A stretch of 64,000 nucleotides of DNA, from assembly GCF_004353845.1 (NCBI RefSeq), contig NZ_CP037864.1, positions 1,426,001 to 1,490,000 of the forward strand, written 5' to 3'. Shown piece after piece: positions 7,980 through 16,336 of this stretch (its first letter is position 1; each line of letters begins with the position of its first letter). The position numbers were made by a program, and so were the translations under genes. Source of the DNA: Citrobacter arsenatis. GTDB taxonomy: Bacteria > Pseudomonadota > Gammaproteobacteria > Enterobacterales > Enterobacteriaceae. A model generated the notes under the pieces. The model was given only the letters and a program-made list of their open reading frames with translations, searched no databases and was not told where the DNA came from.

Positions 7980-8061
7980 TGTCGGGTCGCCACAGATTAA
8001 AAAGGTTGAGTCGAAAAGAGGAAAGCAACTAGGATAAAGCCTTATCAATGATGAGGCTATC

Positions 8062-9093
8062 ATGCGCGTACTGGTTTTCCTGCTTATCACGCTTTTTCCT
8101 GGCCTGGGTCACGCGACCGGGCCCGCACTGCTGCAGTGGCAGAATACGCAGCAGGCAGTGCCGACGCCGCAAACGGACGTTACTGCAAACAAAGTGTGGA
8201 AATTGTGCGCACTGTATCCCAGCCTGAAGGATTCCTACTGGCTTTCCGTGAATTACGGCATGCTTGAGGCGGCGAAAAAATATGGAGTGAGTCTCAAGGT
8301 GCTCGAAGCGGGAGGCTATCGCCAGTTCGACACGCAAAAATCTCAAATCGCTCAGTGCCAGCAATGGGGCGCGGATGCCATTTTGTTGGGCAGCAGCACG
8401 ACGACTTTTCCGGATTTGCAGGCACAGGTTGGCACGCTGCCGGTTATTGAGGTGGTCAATGCGATCCATGACGCGACGGTAAAAGCCCGGGTTGGGGTGC
8501 CGTGGTTCCAGATGGGGTATCAGCCAGGTCGCTATCTGGTTAAGTGGAGCGCTGGCAAACCGCTAAAGGTCTTATTATTGCCCGGACCTGATGACGCCGG
8601 AGGCAGTCGCGAGATGGTGGAAGGATTCCGCCAGGCGATAGCCGGCAGTCAGGTGAGCATTGTGGATGTAGCGCTGGGGGATAATGATATTGAAGTTCAG
8701 CGTAATCTGTTGCAAGAGATGCTTGAGCGTCATCCAGATGTCGATGTGGTGGCCGGGACGGCAATTGCTGCGGAAGCGGCGATGGGGGAGAAGCGGAATC
8801 TGGGCGCGCCGCTCACCGTCGTTTCTTTTTATCTGTCGCATCAGGTGTATCGCGGACTCAAACGCGAAAGAATCATTATGGCTGCCAGCGATCAAATGGT
8901 CTGGCAAGGTGAACTGGCGATTCAACAGGCTATCAGTGTATTACAAGGGCAACCGGTGCCGGAAAATATCAGTCCACCGATCCTGGTGCTCACCCCGAAA
9001 AATGCTGACAGCCAGCATGTTAAGTGCTCGCTGTCACCCGGCGGATTCCGTCCTGTTTATCTGTATCAGTACACGTCAGCCGCTAAAAAATAG
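8062..9093 (+). CDS. torT: TorT, periplasmic TMAO-binding protein
   Basis: Periplasmic binding protein (343 residues) that binds TMAO and docks on the TorS sensor domain to start signalling. The first 18 residues are a Sec signal peptide (LVFLLITLFPGLGHA). The mature part has the type 1 periplasmic-binding fold with KVWKLCALYPSLKDSYWLSVNYGM near the start, GADAILLGSSTT and VLLLPGPDDAGGS. GAGG lies just upstream of the ATG. The 3' end overlaps the 3' end of the convergent torR by 28 bases, the same compact arrangement as in E. coli. Confidence 0.95.
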   Translation: MRVLVFLLITLFPGLGHATGPALLQWQNTQQAVPTPQTDVTANKVWKLCALYPSLKDSYWLSVNYGMLEAAKKYGVSLKVLEAGGYRQFDTQKSQIAQCQQWGADAILLGSSTTTFPDLQAQVGTLPVIEVVNAIHDATVKARVGVPWFQMGYQPGRYLVKWSAGKPLKVLLLPGPDDAGGSREMVEGFRQAIAGSQVSIVDVALGDNDIEVQRNLLQEMLERHPDVDVVAGTAIAAEAAMGEKRNLGAPLTVVSFYLSHQVYRGLKRERIIMAASDQMVWQGELAIQQAISVLQGQPVPENISPPILVLTPKNADSQHVKCSLSPGGFRPVYLYQYTSAAKK

Positions 9094-9758
9094 CCTTCCC
9101 CGTGCTGCGTCACCAATAAGTCAGCCCGCAGCTTGTGGCGTAAACGGCGGATCAGGACGTCCACGGTGCGTAAGTCTGGATTGTCTACCCGTCGCGCTGA
9201 CAGCATGCGCAGTAAACGTTCGCGGCTGAGAATCTCCCCCGGATTGGTGACAAAAGCGACCAGCATTTCATACTCGGCGCGGGTGAGTTTGATTGCCTCG
9301 TCGCCCAGTTCCAGGGTATGACGGGAGACGTTCAGGCAATACCCGGCAAACTGATAGCAGTTGTCTTTGGTTTCCGGTTGCGCCTGACGGGCAAGGTCGA
9401 TCCGCCAGAGTAAATTTTTCACCCGCACCACCAGTTCACGTAGCTCCAGCGGCTTGGTGACATAATCATCAGCCCCCATTTCCAGCCCAACGATGCGGTC
9501 AATTTGGTCACTACGCCCCGTTACCAGAATGATCCCCACCGTTGAACGTTCACGCAGGGCGCGGGTCAGCATTAAGCCATTTTCATCCGGAAGGTTGATA
9601 TCTAACAGAATAAGATCGACAGAGTGCTGCGACATGATTTCACGCAGGCCGGCTCCGCTGGCGGTGACAGAGACGTGATAACCTTCCTGTTCAAAATATG
9701 CCTGTAACCGCGCCTGGGTGACCGGTTCATCTTCAACAATTACAATGTGATGCGACAT
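9066..9758 (-). CDS. torR: TorR, OmpR-family response regulator of tor
   Basis: Transcription activator of torCAD, phosphorylated by TorS. ATG 9758 (MSHHIVIVEDEPVTQ) gives 230 residues, the E. coli length; the frame is open further upstream but would run into the tor boxes. Receiver domain: acidic pair D10-E11, phosphoacceptor D53 (LILLDINLP), and K in the YVTKPL motif. The C-terminal winged helix (LTRAEYEMLVAF to DVLIRRLRHKL) is intact. It is divergent from torC, with the four tor boxes in between. Confidence 0.95.
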   Translation of the reverse strand: MSHHIVIVEDEPVTQARLQAYFEQEGYHVSVTASGAGLREIMSQHSVDLILLDINLPDENGLMLTRALRERSTVGIILVTGRSDQIDRIVGLEMGADDYVTKPLELRELVVRVKNLLWRIDLARQAQPETKDNCYQFAGYCLNVSRHTLELGDEAIKLTRAEYEMLVAFVTNPGEILSRERLLRMLSARRVDNPDLRTVDVLIRRLRHKLRADLLVTQHGEGYFLAADVY

Positions 9759-9776
9759 CCTGGTTGCTGTCTCTTT

Positions 9777-9839
9777 CTGTTCATATCTGTTCACATTGTG
9801 CCGTAAGCCATTCATCCTGACCAGTGTTGCTGTTCACAT
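9777..9839 (+). promoter_or_regulatory. Four tor boxes (TorR operators) upstream of torC
   Basis: Decamers close to the known TorR site CTGTTCATAT: box 1 CTGTTCATAT (9777-9786) directly followed by box 2 CTGTTCACAT (9787-9796), box 3 CCATTCATCC (9808-9817) and box 4 CTGTTCACAT (9830-9839). The order and spacing repeat the E. coli torC promoter, in which box 4 overlaps the -35 region. TAAGAT (9848-9853) and TATAAT (9871-9876) are both candidate -10 boxes; the second would leave almost no leader before ATG 9890. Confidence 0.85.
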
Positions 9840-9889
9840 TTGAGAAATAAGATCCTCTGTAACTAAACCATATAATTACAGGGGCTATT

Positions 9890-11068
9890 ATGCGGAAACT
9901 ATGGAGGGCGCTGCTCAGACCGAGCGCACGTTGGTCAGTGTTGGCGCTGGTCGTCATCGGGATTGTGGTCGGCATCGCGCTGATCGTCTTGCCGCACGTT
10001 GGCATCAAATTAACCAGTTCAACCGAGTTTTGCGTGAGCTGCCATAGCATGCAGCCGGTTTACGAAGAATATAAACAGTCCGCACATTTTCAGAATGCCT
10101 CCGGGGTGCGTGCAGAGTGTCACGACTGTCACATTCCATCCGATATCCCAGGTATGGTGAAGCGTAAGCTGGAAGCGAGTAACGATATTTATCAGACTTT
10201 TGTTGCCCACTCTATTGATACGCCTGAAAAATTCGAGGCCAAACGCGCCGAGCTGGCGGAGCGCGAATGGGCGCGAATGAAGGAAAACAACTCCGCGACC
10301 TGTCGTTCTTGTCATAACTATGACGCGATGGATCATGCTAAACAGTATCCTGAAGCCGCGCGACAGATGGAGATTGCGGCCAAGGACAATCAATCCTGTA
10401 TCGACTGCCATAAAGGAATCGCGCACCAGCTTCCCGATATGAGCAGCGGTTTCCGCAAGCAGTTTGACGAGTTACGCGCCACGGCGAGCGACGATGGCGA
10501 TACGCTCTATTCTCTGGATATCAAACCTATTTATGCCGCTAAGGGTGATAAAGAACCTGCAGGCTCACTGCTGCCCGCCTCTGAAGTAAAAGTGTTAAAG
10601 CGTGACGGCGACTGGCTGCAAATTGAAATAGTGGGCTGGACCGAGACTAACGGACGTCAGCGCGTGTTGGCGCAACTGCCGGGCAAACGCATTTTTGTGG
10701 CCTCTGTTCGCGGCGACATCCAGCAGCATGTAAAAACGCTGGAGCACACCACCGTCGCGGAAACGAATACGCAGTGGAGCAAACTGCAAGCCACCGCCTG
10801 GATGCAGAAGGGCGATATGGTCAACGACATTAAGCCTATCTGGGCCTATGCCGACTCGCTCTATAACGGAACCTGTAATCAGTGTCACGGCGCGCCTGAG
10901 AAAGAACACTTTGACGCCAACGGCTGGATTGGCACGTTGAACGGCATGATTGGATTTACCAGTCTGGATAAACGTGAAGAACGTACCTTGCTGAAATATT
11001 TGCAGATGAATGCCTCTGACACTACGGATAAGCCGCATGGCGATAAGGGAGAAAGCAATGAAAAATAA
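9890..11068 (+). CDS. torC: TorC, membrane-anchored pentahaem c-type cytochrome
   Basis: Transfers electrons from menaquinol to periplasmic TorA. It has 392 residues: one N-terminal membrane anchor (VLALVVIGIVVGIALIVLP, ~17-36), four CxxCH haem sites in the NapC/NirT-like domain (CVSCH 48-52, CHDCH 76-80, CRSCH 137-141, CIDCH 169-173) and a fifth in the C-terminal domain (CNQCH 329-333), which in E. coli TorC is the TorA-binding and autoregulatory part. First gene of torCAD. The torA start lies inside its last codons. Confidence 0.95.
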   Translation: MRKLWRALLRPSARWSVLALVVIGIVVGIALIVLPHVGIKLTSSTEFCVSCHSMQPVYEEYKQSAHFQNASGVRAECHDCHIPSDIPGMVKRKLEASNDIYQTFVAHSIDTPEKFEAKRAELAEREWARMKENNSATCRSCHNYDAMDHAKQYPEAARQMEIAAKDNQSCIDCHKGIAHQLPDMSSGFRKQFDELRATASDDGDTLYSLDIKPIYAAKGDKEPAGSLLPASEVKVLKRDGDWLQIEIVGWTETNGRQRVLAQLPGKRIFVASVRGDIQQHVKTLEHTTVAETNTQWSKLQATAWMQKGDMVNDIKPIWAYADSLYNGTCNQCHGAPEKEHFDANGWIGTLNGMIGFTSLDKREERTLLKYLQMNASDTTDKPHGDKGESNEK

Positions 11069-13598
11069 CGATCTCTTTCAGGCATCTCGCCGACGTTTTC
11101 TACTGCAATTGGGCGGTCTGACCGTAGCCGGTATGTTGGGACCTTCTCTGCTCACTCCCCGTAGCGCCAACGCCGCAGAGGTACAGGGTGCTGGCGTCAA
11201 AGAGGGGATTCTGACCGGCTCTCATTGGGGGGCAATCCGTGCCACCGTGGTTGATGGTCGTTTTATTGAGGCCAAACCGTTTGAGCGGGATAAATACCCG
11301 TCAAAAATGATCGCCGGACTGCCGGATCACGTACATGGCGGCGCACGTATTCGCTATCCCATGGTCCGCGTCGACTGGTTGCGTAAACGCCACCAGAGCG
11401 ATACCACACAGCGTGGCGATAACCGCTTTGTGCGCGTGTCCTGGGATGAAGCACTGGACTTCTTCTATCAGGAGCTGGAGCGCATTCAGAAGACCTATGG
11501 TCCGAGCGCGCTGCTGACGGCCAGCGGCTGGCAATCGACCGGCATGTTCCATAATGCTTCCGGGATGCTGGCGCGCGCCATTGCGCTGCACGGCAACAGC
11601 GTGGGTACCGGGGGCGACTATTCCACCGGTGCTGCTCAGGTGATCCTGCCGCGCGTAGTCGGGTCAATGGAGGTATATGAGCAGCAGACCTCCTGGCCGC
11701 TGGTGCTGAAGAACAGCAAAACGATTGTGCTGTGGGGCTCCGACCTGATTAAAAATCAGCAGGCGAACTGGTGGTGTCCGGATCATGATGTTTATGAATA
11801 CTACGAGCAATTAAAGGACAAAGTGGCGCGCGGCGAGATTTCGGTCATTAGCGTTGACCCGGTTATCACTTCGACTCACGACTACCTGGGCCGCGACAAG
11901 GTTAAGCACATCGCCGTGAATCCGCAGGCTGATGTGCCGCTACAGCTGGCACTGGCGCACACGCTCTATACCGAGAAGCTCTACGATAAGCATTTCCTCG
12001 AAAACTACTGCGTTGGGTTTGAGCAATTTCTGCCTTATCTGCTGGGAGAAAGTGACGGACAGCCTAAAGATGCCCGGTGGGCGGAAAAAATATGTGGGGT
12101 TGATGCCGATACGATTCGTGAACTGGCGCGGCAGATGGCGGGCGGTAGAACGCAGATTATTGCCGGCTGGTGCGTGCAGCGTATGCAGCACGGGGAACAG
12201 TGGGCGTGGATGATCGTAGTACTGGCCTCAATGCTCGGACAAATCGGCTTACCCGGCGGTGGGTTTGGTTTTGGTTGGCACTACAACGGCGCGGGTACCC
12301 CAGGGCGTAAGGGGGTTATTCTGAGCGGATTTTCAGGTTCCACCACCGTTGCGCCTGTACATAACAGCACCGATTTTAAGGGCTATAGCAGCACTATTCC
12401 GATCGCGCGTTTTATCGATGCGATTCTGGAACCAGGCAAGAAAATTAACTGGAACGGTAAAACCGTTACGCTGCCACCGTTGAAAATGTGCGTTTTTGCC
12501 GGGACTAACCCTTTCCATCGTCACCAGCAGATCAACCGCATTATTGAGGGCTGGCGTAAGCTGGAAACCGTTATCGCCATCGATAATCAGTGGACCTCAA
12601 CCTGTCGATTTGCCGATATCGTATTGCCCGCGACGACCCAGTTTGAGCGTAACGATCTCGACCAGTATGGCAACCATTCCAACCGCGGCATTATCGCTAT
12701 GAAGCAACTGGTGCAGCCGCAGTTTGAAGCGCGTAATGATTTCGATATTTTCCGCGATCTTTGCCGCCGCTTTAATCGTGAAGAAGCCTTCACCGAAGGG
12801 CTGGATGAGATGGGTTGGTTAAAACGGATCTGGCAGGAAGGTAGCCAGCAGGGGAAAGGGCGCGGCGTCCATCTCCCGGCTTTTGATGTTTTCTGGAATC
12901 AGCAGGAGTACGTTGAATTCGAACATCCGCAGATGTTTGTTCGTCATCAGGCCTTCCGTGAAGACCCCGATCTTGAGCCGCTCGGCACCCCGAGTGGTTT
13001 GATCGAGATTTTCTCGAAAACCATTGCCGATATGCAGTATGACGACTGCCAGGGGCATCCGATGTGGTTTGAGAAAATCGAACGTTCACACGGCGGGCCG
13101 GGGTCGCAGCGTTGGCCGCTGCATCTGCAATCGGTGCACCCGGATTTCCGTTTGCACTCGCAGCTTTGTGAATCTGAAGCGCTGCGTAAACATTATGCTG
13201 TGAGTGGTAAAGAGCCGGTGTTTATCAACCCGCAGGATGCCAGCGCAAGGGGAATTCGCAACGGCGATATTGTCCGTGTGTTTAACGCGCGCGGACAAGT
13301 ACTGGCCGGGGCGGTTGTCTCCGATCTTTACTCGCCGGGCGTGGCGCGTATACATGAAGGTGCCTGGTACGATCCTGACAACGGTGGAGAAACCGGGGCG
13401 CTTTGTAAATACGGCAATCCGAACGTGTTAACGATAGATATCGGCACGTCTCAGCTGGCGCAGGCGACCAGCGCCCATACTACGCTGGTGGAAATTGAGA
13501 AGTATACCGGCAAGGTGGATAACGTGACGGCGTTCAGCGGCCCGATAAAAATGGTGGCGCAGTGTGAATATGTTCCGGCACAGAAGGTAACGTCATGA
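11058..13598 (+). CDS. torA: TorA, periplasmic TMAO reductase (molybdoenzyme)
   Basis: Reduces trimethylamine N-oxide to trimethylamine in anaerobic respiration. ATG 11058 (MKNNDLFQASRRRFLLQLGG) gives 846 residues and overlaps the torC end by 11 bases. The twin-arginine export signal (S-R-R-R-F-L) is followed by a cleavage region near RSANA-AEV. The fold is that of DMSO/TMAO reductases with bis-MGD; the probable Mo-ligand Ser189 lies in GGDYSTGAAQV. There is no N-terminal Fe-S cysteine motif, as expected for TorA. The length agrees with E. coli TorA (848). Maturation depends on TorD, encoded next with an ATGA overlap. Confidence 0.96.
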   Translation: MKNNDLFQASRRRFLLQLGGLTVAGMLGPSLLTPRSANAAEVQGAGVKEGILTGSHWGAIRATVVDGRFIEAKPFERDKYPSKMIAGLPDHVHGGARIRYPMVRVDWLRKRHQSDTTQRGDNRFVRVSWDEALDFFYQELERIQKTYGPSALLTASGWQSTGMFHNASGMLARAIALHGNSVGTGGDYSTGAAQVILPRVVGSMEVYEQQTSWPLVLKNSKTIVLWGSDLIKNQQANWWCPDHDVYEYYEQLKDKVARGEISVISVDPVITSTHDYLGRDKVKHIAVNPQADVPLQLALAHTLYTEKLYDKHFLENYCVGFEQFLPYLLGESDGQPKDARWAEKICGVDADTIRELARQMAGGRTQIIAGWCVQRMQHGEQWAWMIVVLASMLGQIGLPGGGFGFGWHYNGAGTPGRKGVILSGFSGSTTVAPVHNSTDFKGYSSTIPIARFIDAILEPGKKINWNGKTVTLPPLKMCVFAGTNPFHRHQQINRIIEGWRKLETVIAIDNQWTSTCRFADIVLPATTQFERNDLDQYGNHSNRGIIAMKQLVQPQFEARNDFDIFRDLCRRFNREEAFTEGLDEMGWLKRIWQEGSQQGKGRGVHLPAFDVFWNQQEYVEFEHPQMFVRHQAFREDPDLEPLGTPSGLIEIFSKTIADMQYDDCQGHPMWFEKIERSHGGPGSQRWPLHLQSVHPDFRLHSQLCESEALRKHYAVSGKEPVFINPQDASARGIRNGDIVRVFNARGQVLAGAVVSDLYSPGVARIHEGAWYDPDNGGETGALCKYGNPNVLTIDIGTSQLAQATSAHTTLVEIEKYTGKVDNVTAFSGPIKMVAQCEYVPAQKVTS

Positions 13599-14209
13599 CG
13601 AAACACACTTCCCTGACGACAGAACAGATGGCCTGCGTTTATGCCTGGCTGGCACAGTTGTTTTCCCAGGAGCGTGACGATCAAAGCCTGGCGCTTTTAC
13701 AGACCCGCGAACTGGCTGAATGGTTCGCGGTGCTAAAAGGTGAACCGTCGCTTGAGGCGGAGGTCCTGTTGCTGGAGGAGAAAATTGCCGCGCTTAAGGT
13801 GCGTGAAGACGCCACCCTGGAACTGGCTGCTGATTTTTGCAGCCTGTTTCTGATGTCGGATAAACACGCGGCGTTACCCTATGCGTCGGCTCATCTTGAC
13901 GGGGGGCCAAACTACGGGGTCATTAAACAACTGTTATCTGATGCGGGCATGCAGGTAAGCGATGCGTTTAGCGAGTCAGCCGATCATCTGGCGATTTTTA
14001 TCGAACTGCTGAGCCATCTGCATTTTTCTCTTGGAGAGCCAGGGGGTAGCCATCAGCGTATTGATGCGTTGCGCCGAGAAACGTTGGTGGGGCTGTTACG
14101 CTGGTTACCGGAATTCGCCACCAAATGCCGCCGCTATGATGACTTTGGTTTCTACGGTGCGCTGAGTCAGCTGTTGCTGGCATTGGTCAGACTGGATAAT
14201 CAGAGCTGA
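13595..14209 (+). CDS. torD: TorD, chaperone for TorA maturation
   Basis: Cytoplasmic chaperone (204 residues) that binds the TorA signal peptide and apo-enzyme until the molybdenum cofactor is inserted. It is all-helical, with the family motif around residues 90-110: LPYASAHLDGG and the helices AFSESADHLAIFIELLSHLH. Its ATG overlaps the torA TGA by four bases. A bidirectional terminator follows, so this is the end of the operon. Confidence 0.93.
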   Translation: MTKHTSLTTEQMACVYAWLAQLFSQERDDQSLALLQTRELAEWFAVLKGEPSLEAEVLLLEEKIAALKVREDATLELAADFCSLFLMSDKHAALPYASAHLDGGPNYGVIKQLLSDAGMQVSDAFSESADHLAIFIELLSHLHFSLGEPGGSHQRIDALRRETLVGLLRWLPEFATKCRRYDDFGFYGALSQLLLALVRLDNQS

Positions 14210-14229
14210 GCGATGGCCTGAGCCACAAA

Positions 14230-14257
14230 AAAATGGGAGCACATTCGCTCCCATTTT
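14230..14257. terminator. Bidirectional terminator between torD and uspF-like gene
   Basis: Perfect 11-bp stem AAAATGGGAGC (14230-14240) / GCTCCCATTTT (14247-14257) with a 6-base loop. A-rich on the left and T-rich on the right, it can end torCAD on the plus strand and the convergent stress gene on the minus strand. Confidence 0.85.
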
Positions 14258-14264
14258 AACGCTA

Positions 14265-14693
14265 TCACCGCACAACCAGCACCGGACATTTCGCATGGCG
14301 TACGACGGCTGCTGCCGTTGAGCCCAGCAGATAAGTGCTAAAACCAGGCTTGTGTGAGGCGATGATAATAAGCTCTGCGTCAACCGCCTCCGCCAGCTTG
14401 AGGATCTGATCCTTCGGCGGGCCATAAACGACGTGAGTTTGACTCCTGCCGGCAGGAATATTGAACTGCTTAATAATTTCTTCGAGTTTTTCGCTGGCTT
14501 TGGCCTGCAAACCACTTCTGTCCGGAAATTCGGTAGAGTAGGCCAGCCCCAGCGAGGCATAGAACGGAACGGTAGGAATAACGGCTAAAAAGTGGACCTT
14601 AGCGGTTTTAGCATGCGCCTGGACCTGTGGAACAACATGGCGGGTTAAATCGGTTTCAGAGATATCAATGGGCACCAGAATTGAGCGATACAT
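14265..14693 (-). CDS. uspF: Universal stress protein, UspF-like
   Basis: A 142-residue single-domain UspA-superfamily protein. ATG 14693 (MYRSILVPIDI) is preceded by AGGAGGT; the longer frame lacks support. It shows the UspF/UspG ATP-binding pattern: D in the first strand (ILVPIDI), G-x-x-K-D (GPPKDQILKLAE) and GSTAAAVVRHAKCPVLVV at the C-terminus. It resembles E. coli UspF (YnaF; PYYASLGLAYS segment) more than UspG. Uniparalogous context: it lies alone between the two tor operons. Role: stress survival/adhesion in E. coli; the substrate or partner here is unknown. Confidence 0.82.
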   Translation of the reverse strand: MYRSILVPIDISETDLTRHVVPQVQAHAKTAKVHFLAVIPTVPFYASLGLAYSTEFPDRSGLQAKASEKLEEIIKQFNIPAGRSQTHVVYGPPKDQILKLAEAVDAELIIIASHKPGFSTYLLGSTAAAVVRHAKCPVLVVR

Positions 14694-15141
14694 ATTCACT
14701 ACCTCCTGTTTGTTTACCTCTACCCCGAGTGTAGCGAAAGTCGTCCCTGTATAATAAGTGACCAGATCAAGGTTGCGTGCATCAATGCGCGTCAATGAAA
14801 GGTGAGTGTTGTAAGTCGGGTCATGTATGTACCTCTGAGCAAAGCTGCAAGACAGATATCATCATTAATTGGTGTTATCACGAAATAGAAAAGTGTTCGT
14901 TTTTATGTTTTTTCATTGTATATTTTATTATATAGCGAGTGTTGCCAATGGATTAATTTCAGCGCCTTTTAGTGTTTATCAAACTTTTATTCTGATGTTT
15001 TTATTATTAATAGTTAATTAAACTTTATGTTTAGTTTAATACTCTGATTTTAAACGAAATTTGATATTTGCATTTCGTTCTCATTAATTATGCGACCCCC
15101 TTCAAACTTACCCGTTTGCTGATTCTCATTTCCCTCTGCGT

Positions 15142-15155
15142 TTGATGAATATCAA
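15142..15155 (+). promoter_or_regulatory. FNR-binding site upstream of torYZ
   Basis: TTGAT GAAT ATCAA is an exact match to the FNR consensus (TTGAT-N4-ATCAA). Its centre is at 15148.5. A possible -10 (TAATTA, 15174-15179) would place the start near 15186-15190, so the site lies about 40 bases upstream, the class II activator position. This predicts anaerobic induction of torYZ. Confidence 0.75.
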
Positions 15156-15184
15156 TAAGTAACCGCTTTAGGCTAATTATTGTC

Positions 15185-15200
15185 TACCCATTAAAGGGTA
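15185..15200. promoter_or_regulatory. NarL/NarP-type 7-2-7 site at the torY promoter
   Basis: TACCCAT (15185-15191), two bases, AAGGGTA (15194-15200, i.e. TACCCTT on the other strand). This is the inverted heptamer pair used by NarL and NarP (consensus TACYYMT); the first half matches fully and the second has one mismatch. At or just after the predicted start it would favour repression by nitrate. Confidence 0.6.
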
Positions 15201-15221
15201 TTCGTCTTGTGGGAATAAAAG

Positions 15222-16316
15222 ATGAGAAAAATAAATAAAACCATCCTCTGGACGATGCTGCTGTGCATTGTTCTTGGTGCTGTTATCGTTTTGGCAGGGC
15301 AATGGACATTGCACAAAACGTCGAGCACGGAATTCTGTTTGTCGTGCCATACGATGCAGGCACCCTATGAGGAATATACCGGTTCGGTTCACTTCCAGAA
15401 TCAGAAAGGGATTCGTGCAGAGTGTGCGGACTGTCATATCCCACAAGGCGGCCTGGATTATCTGGTGGCTAAGTTGCGGGCCTCAAAAGATGTTTATCAC
15501 CAGTTCATAACCAAAAAAATCGATACCCCGGAAAAATTTGAAGAACACCGTCTGGAGATGGCGCAAACCGTTTGGGCACAGCTCAAGGCGACTGATTCCG
15601 CAACCTGTCGTAGCTGTCACAGCATGGACGCGATGGATCTTGCCGCACAAAGCGCGGATGCCCAGAAGATGCACAAAATGGGCATCGCGGAAAAGCAAAC
15701 CTGCATTGATTGCCACAAGGGCGTCGCCCATTTCCCACCTGAAATCAAAATGGATGACAGCGCGCTTAAAGGGCTTGAAGCGCAGTCAGCCTCCACTCCA
15801 GCCTCGGCAACTGAGCTTTATGCCGTAAGCAATACCGCGCTTGGCGAGCTGGGAACCGTTTACCCGGCAACAAAAATGCAGGTCCTGAAATCAACGGATA
15901 ACGCGCGACAAGTCGAGATTCGCGGTAGCCAGATGCAGGGAAGTGAACAGGTCATTTACTACGCGGCAGGACAGCGTTTGATTCTTGCCAGTCTGAGTGA
16001 AAAAGGTCAGCAGTCGCTGAAGATCCTCTCCGACTGGAAAAAAGATGATTACGGCAATGCGTGGCGAGATGTTGTGCTGCAGGGGGAATGGAGCGGTTCC
16101 GCTCTCGCCAGCCGTGAACCCATGTGGAATTACGCGCGCCAACTCGACAATGTGTATTGCGCGGGCTGCCATGCGCCAATTCCTGCGAGTCATTTCACGC
16201 TCAACGCCTGGCCTTCAGTGGCGAAAGGGATGGGCGCTCGTACCAATATCAGTGAAACCGAACTGGATATCCTGAGCCGTTACTTCCAGTACAACGCTAA
16301 AGACATGAACAAATAA
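15222..16316 (+). CDS. torY: TorY, pentahaem c-type cytochrome of the second TMAO/S-oxide system
   Basis: A 364-residue membrane-anchored cytochrome, similar in length to E. coli TorY (366). One N-terminal anchor (ILWTMLLCIVLGAVIVLAG), four CxxCH sites in the NapC-like part (CLSCH 39-43, CADCH 68-72, CRSCH, CIDCH) and one in the C-terminal domain (CAGCH, just before APIPASHFTLNAWPS). The C-terminal segment SELDILSRYFQYNAKD-like is nearly that of E. coli TorY. It hands electrons to the co-transcribed TorZ. It shares its overall plan with TorC upstream but lies in a separately regulated operon. Confidence 0.9.
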   Translation: MRKINKTILWTMLLCIVLGAVIVLAGQWTLHKTSSTEFCLSCHTMQAPYEEYTGSVHFQNQKGIRAECADCHIPQGGLDYLVAKLRASKDVYHQFITKKIDTPEKFEEHRLEMAQTVWAQLKATDSATCRSCHSMDAMDLAAQSADAQKMHKMGIAEKQTCIDCHKGVAHFPPEIKMDDSALKGLEAQSASTPASATELYAVSNTALGELGTVYPATKMQVLKSTDNARQVEIRGSQMQGSEQVIYYAAGQRLILASLSEKGQQSLKILSDWKKDDYGNAWRDVVLQGEWSGSALASREPMWNYARQLDNVYCAGCHAPIPASHFTLNAWPSVAKGMGARTNISETELDILSRYFQYNAKDMNK

Positions 16317-16336
16317 GCGAAAAATCAGGAGAAATC

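Larger units (their letters stand above)
14694..15221. other. Long AT-rich regulatory gap between uspF and torY
   Basis: About 530 bases without a supported gene. The middle (14880-15080) is strongly AT-rich. The right 80 bases hold a perfect FNR site and a NarL/NarP-type heptamer pair that are listed separately. Such AT-rich upstream DNA would be a natural target for H-NS or IHF, but no specific site was identified. Confidence 0.55.

Noticed and set aside
9066..9093. Overlap of torT and torR as a sequencing error
   Set aside because: Both proteins have normal length and C-termini, and a convergent overlap is also known in E. coli.
9871..9876. TATAAT as the certain -10 of torC
   Set aside because: It lies only 13 bases before the ATG and would leave no room for the leader and ribosome site. 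TAAGAT at 9848 fits the position of tor box 4 better.
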